Shown here: positions 51,140 through 63,311 of the stretch, piece after piece
Numbering within the stretch: position 1 is the stretch's first letter
Layout: each line of letters opens with the position of its first letter
DNA from: Allodiplogaster sudhausi
Lineage: Eukaryota; Nematoda; Chromadorea; Rhabditida; Diplogasteridae
DNA: 64,000 bases
Direction of reading: 5' to 3'
Assembly (NCBI GenBank): GCA_945643635.1
Contig: CALZFC010000009.1
Coordinates: 124,001 to 188,000 of the forward strand
Notes under the pieces: generated by a model
Told to the model about the DNA's origin: nothing
The model's database searches: none
The model's input: only the letters and a program-made list of their open reading frames with translations
Translations under genes and position numbers: made by a program

Positions 51140-54100
51140 ATGCTGTGGTTAGCGAGATATTGCGTAAGATAAAATTTGAAAATAACATTTGGTTCAGGCT
51201 AGCAATTCTGCTGGTTTCTGTTGGCTTAGCTTTTGGCGGTCTCATTTCGATTGATAAGAACGGAGATCCGCTGGTTCAGATCAGGTAAACAATCTTTTAT
51301 TCTCTGTAACACATGAGAGTTCCACCTAATTTATTTGCTCACCATCAGCACTGGCAAGGTTCGCGGAAAATTAATAGAAGCTTACGACAATCGAACGGGC
51401 TACGCGTTTCTCGGAGTTCCGTTTGCAAAGCCACCAACAGGAAAGCGGCGCTTTGCTTTGCCTGAGCAGGTGTGATTTTGCGTTCTTTTGTTATCGGATA
51501 TCAGAATATTGACTGACAAAAAAAAAGTTGAATATTGAAGGCGTCTCCATGGAGGGGCATCCTAGATGCACGCAAAAAGGGCCCAGCATGTCCAGCAGTG
51601 GCACGGTTGGTGATTTGGGCCACAAATATTCAAACTACGATTCTGACACTTTAGATTAACATATAAGCGCGATGAAGGAGGTCCAATGGACGAAGACTGC
51701 CTTCAGAACTACGTGTACACGAGCAGAAGCTGCCTGAGAAAGGCATCATTGGATAATTTTTATGACAAGAGAGCAAATGATGATTAAATACAGCCATGTT
51801 TAGGGCGGTTGCTCAGTGATGGTCGTTGTTCATGGTGGCCGCTTCAACTTCGAATCACCGGTCGTGTTCGACGACGAAATCATTGTACACAACTTCGCCT
51901 CAGAGTTGGAATTTTTTGTTTAATATGACAGATTCCAAAACATGATTTTTAAAGATATACTTACTGTTTGGTTTGATCAATTTGTATGTATGTACCTTGA
52001 TCGAGTTGATGTTTTACCATAAGATTATTTGATTGTTTGAGCGACCGGGACGTCGTTGTAGTTGCAGTCGCTTACCGACTTATGGCCTTTGGCTTCCTCA
52101 ACATTGCGCCGAATATATCAACGAGCGCAGCGAAGAATGTCGGCGCCTACGGTACTGTCCATTAATTATTTGATGACCAATCAATGAATAATGCTTCTCT
52201 TGTCATTTACACCTTGAAAATAGCGAATATAGAGAGATTTGACTGATTTATGTATCCAGACATCATTCTTGCCCTCGAGTGGGTGCAGCGTGAAGTGCGC
52301 CACTTTGGCGGCAATCCTCATCGTGTGACTTTCATGGGACACAGCGGCGGTGGCATGTTCGTCGATACGGTCGTCATTTGTATTTTTTTCTCAACTGGGT
52401 TCTATAAACAATTCACATCAAATTAATAACAAATTAAGTAAATTGATACTAAATTAATTAAATTGCAACTAATTAATTAATTTGCAGCTATCGCTGACTC
52501 CGAAGACGCGCGGTCTCTTCCATCAGATGATCGTCATGAGCGGACCTGCACTCTCGAATGGCGGCGATGACTCAACTCGTTTGTATTTTTTTTCATTAAT
52601 TTATTTATATTCATTTTTATTCTTTGAAATTGTCAATTGACCATGATACGATGATTCTGTTTTTTTTTCTTCTTCTTCTCCGCACATCCTTCCTGCCAGA
52701 TATGAACTACGCGGCAAGTTGGAAGTCAATCGAAAACCTCGGTTGTAACTGGAGCTCCGTGAATCGAGCGTCGCCCATCCATCTCGAGCGCGTCATTGCT
52801 TGCCTGCGCAGCAAGAGCTGGCAGGAGGTTCAAAATGCACCATGTTGTTTATAAAAAAAACATAGATATCCGCGTCAATGATAGCATTTGAGATCGTGGC
52901 AGCATACGAAAAGCTGTTTGACTATGGCGATGACTTCCACGGCCCGTTCATGGACGGAAAGGATGGAGTGAGTTTCATTAGTTTTCGCTCCATTATTTTT
53001 TTTCATTATTTTTTCATTTGAATCTCATTTTCATATTTTCTTACACTATTGAAACATGTGTTTTTGTTTCGCAGATATTGCCAGAACCTCTGCCATTGCT
53101 AATTGAAAAGAGGCGACTTGTGCCGGCAATGATTGGAACTGTCGCTGCCGAATTCAGAGCGACAAGGTTGATTGGATCATCATGAGTCTCCTAGTTGGCC
53201 TCTGTAATATGATTCAGCTACATAATGGACGGGAATGGCAAGCCGGTCGCAGAGATGTTGCTAGAGGTGTGCCGGGCGATCGGCTACACAATGTGGTTCA
53301 GGAACATGGAAGCGATTAGTGACGCGTGCATCCGAGAGTACTCGAATGGTTCGTTCATAGTCTTGCTTTTCACGAATTGAAAGTTATATAGAGGATTCTT
53401 TTGAAGAGAACAGAACAGTCGATATGACCGATGACCTCTATTTCTACTATGCCAGCCTCATGGATGCGTTGACGCTGTCAAAAAATGGCAATCCGGTACT
53501 TTACTCATTTCTTTAATGTAAATAACAAATTAGGAATTTTCATCAATCATGCAATGTTTAGGTGTACCTGTACAATTATGCATATTCTGGAGCAGGAACA
53601 GCATTCACGAATTATATGAAATTAGATCCGAATAACCGACCCGGCCACTCCGAAGACTTTGTCAGCCATGCACCTTTATATTGTCATGACCAAGCTAATT
53701 TGAAATCTGCAATGGAAATAATCTAAGATCTATCTCTTCGGTATGCATCGAGGAAACTTCACTGCCAAAGACTACGAAATCGAGAGGATCTTCACAGGCA
53801 TGCTCGTCAATTTCGTTCGCTATGGCTATCCATTTCCTGCGAATGGTCAAGTCTGGAAGGAATTCACGCCTGAACGACATGACTACTTCCTCATCGGTGC
53901 GGTTTTTCTTAAGAAAAAAGACATAAGCCTTTACATTGATTCTTCATCATTTTACATTCCTATATACGAATGTTCTTTGTTGTTGAGATTTTGATGACAA
54001 TCTGAAAATGCCCGGCTCACGACAATTCTATCGTAAAGAAGCGATTGACATGTGGCTGAACACCGTTAAAAGGTCTCGTTGATTTCTGAATCGGAGTCAC

Positions 54101-54750
54101 TCTAATCTGTCACTCACTTAAAAACTACAATTTGTTTTAGGATTGGTGGTCCTCTAGAACCGAAGAGATACATCACGAAGGAAGGCTATGACTTTCAGCC
54201 TACCGAATTTATCGACTCCATCATGTCTCATCTCTTGAATCGATCGATTGCACATGACAAGACTCTATTGTCAGTGAATACACCGAGTTTCAGAAGAAGA
54301 AAACATTCTCATATTCATATATTTTGCATCATAAAGTGTCATATTGTCAGGGGAACGGAAGATTTGTATTATTCGTGGACTGCTCTGCTAAAAGACGTGC
54401 GAGAGAAGCATCTCGGACTTCGTTAGTCATTCATGTTCACATGATGATTGTATCGTAGAGTCTTATTTCAATCTTTCAATTAGCAGCCGCCATTCCAAAG
54501 TCGGTGCAAATGAGAGAAGATCATGGAGCAGTCGATGATCTCCTCGCAGGATCCGAGCCCGTGACGACGCTTTCTTTCTTATGTCAGCTAGTATAAAGGC
54601 TACGAGGTGTGCATGCGATGGGAGACTTTGCCAATTTCAGTCGAATTGGCCATGATCGCAATGACGGGCGCGCTGCTCTACTTCATGTATCGGATCTGGG
54701 TGAACTGGATCAAGGTCTACAATGAGCGCAAAGAATATACGGCTCTATAA
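51140..54750 (+). CDS. type-B carboxylesterase with C-terminal membrane tail (oxyanion glycine replaced)
   Basis: About 19 short exons starting 51140-51147, 51198-51284 and 51349-51469. The N-terminus reads [17 protein letters not shown], a signal peptide. Family blocks: [52 protein letters not shown] (nucleophile Ser near 52352), T-V-A-A-E-F (acid), G-H-S-E-D-F (His near 53650). The oxyanion-hole motif is H-G-G-R instead of H-G-G-G. The C-terminus has a transmembrane segment ([16 protein letters not shown]) and ends K-E-Y-T-A-L. One intron (after 51750) appears to be GC-AG. The frame near 54350 and at 54590 (L-S-F-L, then G-Y-E-V-C-M-R-W) does not close by my reading, so the last exons may be mis-modelled or damaged. 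Confidence 0.83.
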
Positions 54751-55094
54751 TGGATATGGCTTTGTGCAAATTTCTATGAATAAAATATTCACAGCTATGT
54801 TGCAGGGGTGTATCGGAATTCCGAATACCGAATATAGAATTCCGACTAATTCTCTCTTCCGAATTCCGTTCTCTTCCGAATTCCGTTATGAAAAGGAGCA
54901 TTCCGAATTCCGAATTCGTAATGAAGGTCATTTCTACGGAATTTTTTCAGAATGTCGTAGCAAAGCCGTGCAAATTTTATGTATTTGTTTTCGAGAATAC
55001 TGAAACCAGCGTTGAGAAACTAACGCTAGTTTGACCAAATGTAAAGATTTTGTTTTGAGTTGAGCGAAATTAAAATATCTGTGAAATGTTTTAA
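54751..55094. repeat. intergenic with GAATTCCG repeats (54808-54925)
   Basis: Starting at CAGGGGTGTATCGGAATTCC (54803), several variants of GAATTCCG/CCGAATACC follow. CAGGGGTGT resembles the terminus of some hAT elements, but no partner end or transposase is found. Confidence 0.5.
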
Positions 55095-55288
55095 AGGTGG
55101 GCGATCACCGAGAAATATGTAATGCAGGATCGAATTGCCGAGTCAGTCATGTGATTCCTCACTCCCATTCTCGCGTGCTATTTCGCAGGTCGTACAAACC
55201 CGCTGCGTGAAAATAGCACGCGCGAATGAGACTGAGAAAGGCAGCGGCAACCTGAAATATCTCATAATTTTTCGGTGATCGCCCTCCT
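55095..55288. mobile_element. 194-bp TTAA-flanked palindromic MITE
   Basis: Flanked by TTAA at 55091-55094 and 55289-55292. The ends read AGGTGGGCGATCACCGA and TCGGTGATCGCCCTCCT, terminal inverted repeats with one mismatch. The interior is also self-complementary (CGCGTGCTATTTCGCA against GCGTGAAAATAGCACGCG). The same TTAA target and AGG start as the element at 1534, but a different sequence. Confidence 0.85.
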
Positions 55289-55292
55289 TTAA

Positions 55293-55814
55293 GGAACTTT
55301 CATAAGGGGAGACCTTATAAGATGCACATTTTGATGAAACTGGAAACAAATTTTGAAAGTTCACAACATATAAAGTCCTGAAAAAAATAAACATATGTAT
55401 AACTGAAATGACAAAGTATAAAGTAGATCTGTTAGTAAACCTGCCTCATATTGCGCACTGACGCTAGTTTGGTTTTGTCCAATGCATTAGTACGGAATTT
55501 TTGTTTTGCTCCGTGGACCCCAAGCTACAATTTATTCATCAAAGTTCTCCGCACTTCAAGAGAAGTTGATTAAAGAAGATTAATCTCTAGGACCCCTGGA
55601 AGTACCTCGAAATGTCAAGATTTCGTCTGAAGCTTATTGTTACACCACATAAATCCACTTATTGTTAGAACTTGATTTCCGTCATCTTGAGAGGCCGTGG
55701 GCGAGTGGCGGTAGGAGGTTGAGTGGGAGGGTGCCGCTAGCATCTGACGTTACCGTGAGGGTGCCGTCGGAAGAAAGAAGAGAATGGACGCCCTCCGTCG
55801 CGGAGCAGCCAAGG
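55293..55814. other. intergenic, nothing recognised
   Basis: A/T-rich to 55650, then a G-rich stretch to 55814 that is antisense to the fragment at 55815-56150. No feature supported. Confidence 0.4.
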
Positions 55815-56150
55815 TTAGAGATAAGCAATGATCATGCTCGGCGTTCTCCCGATCGATGTGTTTCTCCTCCAAGTTGACGATCTCTTTGTGTTTCCTTCTC
55901 CCGAATCTATGCGTGCGTAGGAGAGGGAACCGTTCTGGGAGTGATAAGTGGCTGGGATAGACGACGCTGAGGAGGGTGTGTGGGTGAACGGGTTGACACA
56001 CTCTGCCATCTTGGCCAGGACACTGTTGTTCTTCTCGGCTATGGACATCAGCAGCGAATCGAACTTCCTGACAATATGCCGAGCGAAGGCAACAGATGCT
56101 TTGTCAGCGACGGAGGAAAGGAGGGGAGAGAGTTGTCTTGCTTCTCGTTC
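55815..56150 (-). CDS. hypothetical coding fragment
   Basis: The minus frame read from about 56150 gives V-A-D-K-A-S-V-A-F-A-R-H-I-V-R-K-F-D-S-L, L-M-S-I-A-E-K-N-N-S-V-L-A-K-M-A-E-C, then S/T/P-rich sequence to a stop at 55815. The first 50 residues look like an amphipathic helical domain with balanced composition, unlike a shadow frame. No start, splice sites or family were identified. It could be a terminal exon or a relic. Confidence 0.35.
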   Translation of the reverse strand, partial: EREARQLSPLLSSVADKASVAFARHIVRKFDSLLMSIAEKNNSVLAKMAECVNPFTHTPSSASSIPATYHSQNGSLSYARIDSGEGNTKRSSTWRRNTSIGRTPSMIIAYL

Positions 56151-56317
56151 CTATATTGAAAATCTGGGGAACATAGAAGCTGAGAACGACTACTTCTCAG
56201 CTGATTACTCACTTATGTTTTATGTCCCAAACGCGAGAGACTGACATGAGCAAAAATTAGAGAAAAAAATTTTTTCTCTAATTTTTAGAGAAAAAAATTT
56301 GCAAAAATTTAACAAAC

Positions 56318-59028
56318 CTGCCTACAGTGTTGAACCACATATCAATGGCTTCTTTTCTGTAGAACTTGCGCGATCCAGGCATCTTCAGATGGTCATCGAA
56401 ATCTGAATAAGCGTCTTTAGTGTCGTTCTCCTGAAAAGCACACAAACCATACCGAGGAGGAAGTAGTCATGTCGTTCAGGAGTGAATTCCTTCCAGACTT
56501 GTCCATTGGCAGGATATGGATAGCCATGGCGAACAAAATTGGCCAACAGGCCAGAGAAGATCCTCTCGATTTCGTAATCCTTTGCAGTAAAGTTTCCTCG
56601 ATGTACGCCGAAGAGGTAGATCTTAACAATCCAATCAGTTTGAGATCTATCTAAACCATATTAATTAAAATGGTTGCGATCTGACGTATTCTTCCGAGTG
56701 GCCGGGCCGATTTTTGGGATCTAGCTTCATGTAATTCTCGAATGCAGTTCCGGCTCCAGAGTATGCGTAGTTGTACAGGTACACATAAAAGAAATTTGTG
56801 TTGATCGTAGCAGATTCATGAACTATTTTCCTTTCTTATGGCAAGTACATTTCACTAGAATTAGACCAAGCAGCTTACTGGATTGTCATCTTTTGAAAGG
56901 GATAGTGCAGCCATGAAGCTGGCATAGTAAAAGAAGAGGTCGTCGCCCATGTCGGCTGTTCTGTTTCCTTCAATACTATTTTTTGACGGACTAGCAAAAA
57001 AAAACAAATGCAACGTACCATTTGAGTATTCTCTGATGCAAGCGTCACTAATCGCTTCCGAGTTCGTAAACCACATTGTGTATCCGAGAGCCCTGCATAC
57101 TTCTTCGAGTATATTCTTGATTGGCTGGCCATTGTCATCCAATATATATCTTAATTATACATATTCATATTTATGTGTAATCAAATAATATATTTGTGTA
57201 GATTACAAAGCTGAATATTTATCGACAACCGACTGTGTTCTTCTGAATTCGGCAGCAACTGTTCCGATCAGCGTTGGCAGTGGTCGTCTCTTTTCCATGA
57301 GCATTGGGAGAGCCTTGGGAAAAATCTATGCAATTATATACATATGTACATAACACATGCGTGAACTGAAGTAACAAAATTTCGAAACTAACACCATCGG
57401 GTCCATCCATGAAAGGACCGTGGAAATCATCAGCATAGTCGAAAATGTTTTCATACGCAGCAACAACCTGAGGAGAATAACTCGAATATGTTCAAACTAT
57501 GTTAAATAGGAATTCTAACATCTTGCCAGCTCTTCCTTCGCAAGCAGGAAATCACACGCTCAAGATGTCTGTGAGATGTTCGATTGAGAGAAGGCCAATT
57601 ACAGCCGAGCTTCTCGCTCAATTTCCAGCTTGCCGCGTAGTTAAAATCTGGAATAGATTGCCAAAATGTTTCGTCGACTCCGTTCCAGAGAGCCGGCTGA
57701 CTCATGACGATCATTTGATGGAAGAGACCGTGCGTCTTCGGAGTCAGCGAGAGCTGCAATTTAATTACAGAATTAGTTTCAACTTAATTAATTACTATTT
57801 TAAAGCACCGACAGAAGATCGAAAGATTAGAGATAAGGCAAGAGCTGATCGACCGTGTCAACGAGTAGTCCACCAGAACTGTGCCCCATCAAAGTGACTC
57901 GGTCTGGATTACCGCCAAAGTGACGCACTTCACGCTGCACATACTCGAGAGCCAGGATGACATCTGAAATGGGGAATAAATAGTACATACAGACCGTCTT
58001 GCTGATCTATTAAACATACATCAAGTGGACGACAAACCATACGCTCCTACATTCTTCGCGGCGCTGGTGGAAACATTCGGCTGGATGTTGAGAAATCCGA
58101 AAGCGAAGAGCCTATACACCACAGCAACAACAACGATGTCGCGGCCACTTAAGAGTACTTACTAATCTGCCATAACTCAACTGAGGAAACATCAGTTATT
58201 TAAGAAAGAAAAAAACTATGTTCAGACTCTGAAGCGAAGTTGTGAACAATTATTTCGTCGTTGAAAACAACCGGAGATTCAAAGTTGAAGCGACCGCCAT
58301 GTACAACAACCATCACGGGGCAACCACCCAAAATTCTGCTGCATTTGCATGTGAAGCATGTATGTATGTAACCTACGAGTGAGAAATAAAGAGATTCCTT
58401 TATAATACAATTGTTAGAAATATACATTGAAAAGACAATTCTTGCTCGTGTAGACGTAGTTGTGCAGACAATCTTCGTCCATTGGGCCTCCTTCGTCGCG
58501 CTTATATGTTAGACTAAAATGAATAATTGGTGCCGTAGACATTTGTTTGACCGACTAGAAGTTGTTACCGGGCGACTGCTGGACAAGCTGGACCCTTGCT
58601 TCGAGCATCAAGGATACCACTCCAAGGCGACGCCTGCAAAGTAAAGAAGCAAAGGACAGGAGAAAGATTGAAGAATCAAAAATACCTTCTCCGGCAGAGC
58701 AAACCGCAGCTTTCCTGTTGGTGGTTTTGCGAATGGAATCCCGAGAAAGGCATAGCCAGTTCGGTTGTCATACGACTGTATTAATTTTCCACGAACATTT
58801 CCTGTGCTATAAAAAAAGAAGTAATTCAACAGACGGAACTTACAATTAGTCTCCCGTTCTTTGAAAAACAGATTTCCTACCTGATCCTAACAAGTGGATC
58901 GCCATTCTTATCCGTTGTAATGAGCCTGCCGAGCGCGCAGCCAATGGAAGCCAACAAAATTGTACTGCAACGAGGAAATATTTTTAATGGCTAATTTTAA
59001 CTACTTGATAATAGGCTAACCACAGCAT
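56318..59028 (-). pseudogene. type-B carboxylesterase, inverted paralogue with splice-site losses
   Basis: It has the same exon order as the gene at 51140, read from ATG 59026-59028: signal peptide [81 protein letters not shown], ending N-T-V-G-R at 56318. Most exons are open, so decay is recent. The acceptor before G-G-C-P-V-M-V reads TTTTGG instead of TTTAG (near 58330), and the one before V-Y-L-Y-N-Y reads TTTATG instead of TTTAGG (near 56790). The C-terminal exons, including the membrane tail, are missing beyond 56318. It would need cryptic acceptors to be expressed. Confidence 0.75.
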
Positions 59029-59056
59029 TGCGAGTGAGCCTTCTCACGAATCAGAT

Positions 59057-59392
59057 CTAATTGCTCAAATCTTCTTTAAAATCCGGTCGCTCTGGTGAGG
59101 TGCGAGCGTTGATACTGGAGTTCTTATCAGTTATCAGGTACACTTCATCACGCTCGTTATTCATCAGCCGCCGTAGTAAACTGTCGTTTTCTCGGGTGTA
59201 AACTCGGGGGAATGCAACTGAACTTCGGAATTTCAGCCGAGGTCTCGGCTGAACATTCAGCCGAAATGCTCCTCCGAGTACATAAGTCACCCCATAATTC
59301 TCTCCAACTCGAACTTTGTCCCTACGAGTAACCGAAACTGGATGCAACCGCACCTCAATGTCAACGTGCATACAATACGCCACCTGGCACAT
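59057..59392 (-). CDS. hypothetical ORF upstream of the inverted esterase
   Basis: A 111-codon open frame with mixed composition (T-R-R-D-K-V-R-V-G-E-N-Y-G-V, S-L-L-R-R-L-M-N-N-E-R-D-E-V-Y) ends 29 bases before the esterase ATG. No ATG in a convincing context, no domain and no paralogue. It could equally be the esterase promoter region with a chance frame. Confidence 0.25.
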   Translation of the reverse strand: MCQVAYCMHVDIEVRLHPVSVTRRDKVRVGENYGVTYVLGGAFRLNVQPRPRLKFRSSVAFPRVYTRENDSLLRRLMNNERDEVYLITDKNSSINARTSPERPDFKEDLSN

Positions 59393-59409
59393 ATAACGAT
59401 CAGATTCAA

Positions 59410-59659
59410 TTATTTCTATGTGCTCTCTCTCTCCCTCTTCCTCCCTGCCACTAGCCTTCCACGAACTCTTTCACTCTCTCTCTCTCTCTCTCTGTCGCTA
59501 GCCTTTCACGAACTCTTTCACTCTCTCTCTCTCTCTCTCTCTCTCCCTGCCACTAATCTTCCACGAACTCTTTCACTCTCTCTCTCTCTCTCCCTGCCAC
59601 TAGCCTTCCACGAACTCTTTCACTCTCTCTCTTCCTCCCTGCCACTAGCCTTCCACGAA

Positions 59660-59715
<56 letters not shown>

Positions 59716-59725
59716 TTCCTCTTTC
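59410..59725. repeat. CT minisatellite with CCACTAGCCTTCCACGAACT units
   Basis: Five copies of CTAGCCTTCCACGAACTCTT (or close variants) at about 59449, 59500, 59550, 59598 and 59645 are separated by CT runs. It is a composite of about 50-bp units. It creates a long artificial Ser/Leu frame and should not be annotated as coding. Confidence 0.92.
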
Positions 59726-59889
59726 GCCATTTTTTTTTCATTGCCATTTCAAAGTCACAACAAAAGAGGGAGGCCACCGGGGAAGTCAACCCTTTTTTCG
59801 GATACAACGGAAGCACAACGGCTCTTTCTGTCTTGTGTTGGTGTGAAAATTTAACTGGTACCTTGCAAGGGAGAAAGAACAGTTCAATT

Positions 59890-59995
59890 TCAGTCGCACT
59901 GTCAATGATGATTTGCGTTGCTCTTCTTCGTTTTTCGGATTTTGACGACATGGTTCAAAGTCTATCGTGAGCTCAAGGAATACACTGCATTGTAG
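59890..59995 (+). pseudogene. carboxylesterase C-terminal tail relic
   Basis: Reads I-S-V-A-L-S-M-M-I-C-V-A-L-L-R-F, then after a one-base shift T-W-F-K-V-Y-R-E-L-K-E-Y-T-A-L and a stop. It matches the membrane tail of the gene at 51140 ([23 protein letters not shown]). No upstream esterase exons are found on this strand. It shows that a third esterase copy once existed here. Confidence 0.75.
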
Positions 59996-61485
59996 AGTTG
60001 ATATTATTATATTTGTTCTTCAAGATTTGAAAAGAAAATAAATATTTATTTCGAAATATAAACTCAATTATAACTTTATACAATAATATTTTAGCTCAGC
60101 ATATCCAGCAGCATACATATATTACAGCATACACTTAAAAGAACTCGAATGCAACTGCATTGTACAAACATGTCCATTGGGCTAGCAATAAGGGAGATAT
60201 CAGGATACTGTTTGGTGAAGAGTATCCAGTTTCTCATCCTGAGTATCCAAAGTTCTCTCCTTCTGCTTTTCTCTCTCCTTCTCTCTATCTTTCTCTCGCT
60301 TTCGCTCTTCCATCACTCTGAACCAGCATTCATACTTTCTATCAAACATTTGTGAAGTTGCACCATGTACACGAGGGCGATATTGCCTAAGGGTTATGTA
60401 TTATTATTTTGTAATATTATTATTTCCTCCAAATGGCTGATATGTATACTCCAATCAGCGCGAATTAAATATCTTAACCCGGACTTTTTAGAACACATTA
60501 ATTCTTTTTAATTCTTTTTTTTCTTTTTGATGAACAGTAGATGAAATTCCACATATAACGCAGCCATTACTTCATTCCAAATTTGAGATGGAATGGAGTA
60601 ACGTGATTTTCAAATTTTTGTTTGGTGCCTAGCATTAATCTTCGAGTGTTATTTTAACTCGTAGAACATGATCACCTCACACTCAATTATGCTGTGTTAG
60701 AATTGGTACGGATATTTTCATACACCATATTTGCTCTATATTTGAACTCTCATCTAATAGCACCCCCTTGGTAATGTCATTGAAAATAGTACTCCCTGTA
60801 GTAGACCCCCCCCCTCTAATTATCTAATACCACGAATGGATCCAGGAGGCATAGGATGCTCTTTCCAGCGAACTAATTGCAAATGTATTTAAAAGCTGCG
60901 GTAAAAAAAGATGTTCCATATAAAAGCCTAGCTACATACAATTCTTTTAGAAAATGTTGTTATCAAATTTTTGTATATACATGGGCATTCAAAATAGTAC
61001 CCCCGTGGGTTCTATTTCTTGCGACCGTATCTTCTTCATTGGAACGAACGGGGTACGACTTGCGTGCTGATTGGAACATTGCGCGCGCTGCACTCAAAAT
61101 CGGCCCTCAATGCACATATTTTAGCCAAAAAATATCTGTCAACTATCCAAACTATGCATCTAGGCGGTATGATTGACTCAGTTTATGATCGCCCCCAGAA
61201 ACGTTTGTGTGCCGTCGGTTAGCGGATAGTTGCATGGATGAATATTTCATGCCATACCTGCATGTAAGATGGACGCAAAAATGAGGCAGATCACGAGTGT
61301 AGTCTCCATTTATTCACCTGGAAATAGTGTACATTGAAGCATTAGTGCAGGAGGTATCGATACAAACCGAAGAGAATGCAAAAACGAAAAACAAAAAGTA
61401 GAATGGAAATATCTAAATATTTGTTAAAAAAAGTCATATACATATATGTAATATAAAATTGAATAAATATATTTGTGTATAATTG
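59996..61485. other. intergenic, nothing recognised
   Basis: A/T-rich with a short CT tract (60255-60300) and a C9 run near 60809. I see no supported exon or repeat. Confidence 0.5.
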
Positions 61486-61720
61486 TGCATCGAACAAATA
61501 AAATCCCACCGGGCTGTAGGGTGCAGTGTAGGATCCTGCCCACGATTCCCACGCGTTGTGGGGAGACTGATTTAGGTTGACCGTTTTATCTCGGCGGCTC
61601 AGGTGGATGAAGAGCAATGACCGAGACCACATGCGAGACAACGGGCGATTATCTAGGGCAAGATGAATGTGCGGGCGGCTTTGAGTCGCTCCATTCTCTC
61701 GCTTTCCTATCTATCAATCC
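61486..61720 (-). repeat. inverted repeat, left arm, with a conserved reading frame
   Basis: Diverged inverted partner of 63312-63540 (outer edge TGCATCGAA in both; shared TTTATCTCGGCGGC, ATTATCTAGGGCAAG, CTATCTATCA). On the minus strand the frame reads L-A-L-D-N, then S-R-R-D-K-T-V-N-L, N-A-W-E-S-W, P-Y-S-P-V-G and F-D-A. The right arm gives L-A-L-D-N, R-R-D-K-S-V-N-L, N-A-C-E, P-Y-S-P-V-G and F-D-A. The arms could be ends of a 2.05-kb element, paralogous exons, or a structured RNA. Confidence 0.7.
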
Positions 61721-63311
61721 TGGATCAATATGCTGTGAAAAGTCATTGAGAATCAGTTTCTACATTTATTTTAAGGTAATATGCATTATTTTCTGATGTG
61801 TTTTGAGAATTGCGCAGACGAGATTGGTGAACACACAAAACGAAAAGAGGATGAAGTTCGACCCAACGATCCAGATTCCCTGGAGATTATTGATCTGCTA
61901 AAATAATAAAGATAAATCAAAATTAGAGCAAAAGCTGAATACAAGCACTAGAATCATGTTCTCTTTGAATTAGACAGAACAACAAAAAAAAGTCAAAAGA
62001 ACATTCAAAAATATACACGTCAAAAACCATTCCAAAAACGTGCCCGTCAAAGACAAGTGCATTTTATATTGTGCGAGATAGATATCATACAGATCTTAGT
62101 CCTAAAACGTGCTAAATATCATATGTCCATGGATTAAAGGAATGCAAAAAGCTATCAAACCACATTAATCGCAAACTTTTCAAGTTGACTAGACTCTGAA
62201 TATTAGAAGATATCGTATGGCGAGACGCTTTCGCCAGCAACCTCTTTGCTTTATCTCTCACGAGTCCTCCAGGACTCTTTTATCTCTCTCGCCGTACTCT
62301 GTCCTTGCACTCTCACAGGCCGTACTCCTTTCCTTATTCTTCTTCCTTATCCACACTCCTGAATCCGACACCGCCGGAACATGCAAGGAGGGGTACAGAG
62401 GGAACGATGAAAAGCCGCAGAGATTCGAGAGTCTTGCAATGAGTAGATGGAATGCGGGAAAACCAGAGAAGGACACACGAAACTATTTAACCACGGGTAG
62501 AAAGGGGTTAATATAAGGTAGAAAGATGTAGTCCTTTCCGGACTATTTAATAAACTCTGGGGTAGGAATAGTGCAGATAATTTAATTCCTAATATCCCTT
62601 TCATCCCAAAGTCACGTAATCTACTTTTATACTCCACAACGCTCTCGGTCTCCATTTTTTCTTCTTCTGTACTACATCTTTTTTTTGTCGATGTATGTCG
62701 TTTTTTTTTCAGTTTTCTGCTTTTTCTTTAAGAGAGCCTGTCAGTATCGTTCGATCAAGGCCTGCCCTAGGAATCTTTTTTCGAATATCTTAACCAAACT
62801 TGATTATAGTATACAACTCGACGTGGTGAACAAAATAGGTTGTATTTCAAAGGAAAAAAATTTTTCCGCGCGAGACCCAGTACCGTAATCTTATAAATTC
62901 GATTGGTCATAAGTCGCTTCAAACTTATGATTAGACAAAAATCGAGCTATCATTGGATATCTTCAGACATATTCAAAGACACTTTTAAGCACATTAAACA
63001 GTAGTTCGAAATTTGTTATAATGTCAGTTTTATCGCTTTTTTAATGCACAATAAATTCGCAGAGATAGTGGAGTTTGACTGTGAAATCACAAATGAGCTA
63101 AACTTTATGGGTGTCCGCCAGAGAAAGCCGCCAACAGCGATCTGTAGTAGCCGCTGACCTCATCGTGCCGTCCTGGTAGCATATTCTTCTTTGAACACAA
63201 TTTCACTCCCGCTATCGCGTATTTGGACCTGCGCTTGTTCACGCTTCGTAACCATGTTAGGCATATAAGAGTATCAGCAGGTTTGATGAGATTCGTCGGT
63301 TTGATAGAGCA
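61721..63311. other. sequence between the inverted arms
   Basis: No transposase or other domain found. About 62728-62830 is a degenerate match to the outer end of the palindrome at 18690-18790 (GTCAGTA, GGCCTGCCC, TATACAACTCGAC). Confidence 0.5.

Noticed and set aside
54803..54925. hAT transposon end (CAGGGGTGT plus GAATTCCG repeats)
   Set aside because: Only one end-like motif; no second terminus, 8-bp target duplication or transposase seen.
59342..59854. 170-codon plus-strand ORF
   Set aside because: It is the translation of the CT minisatellite (59410-59725) and its flanks; its repeats are DNA-level, not protein-level.
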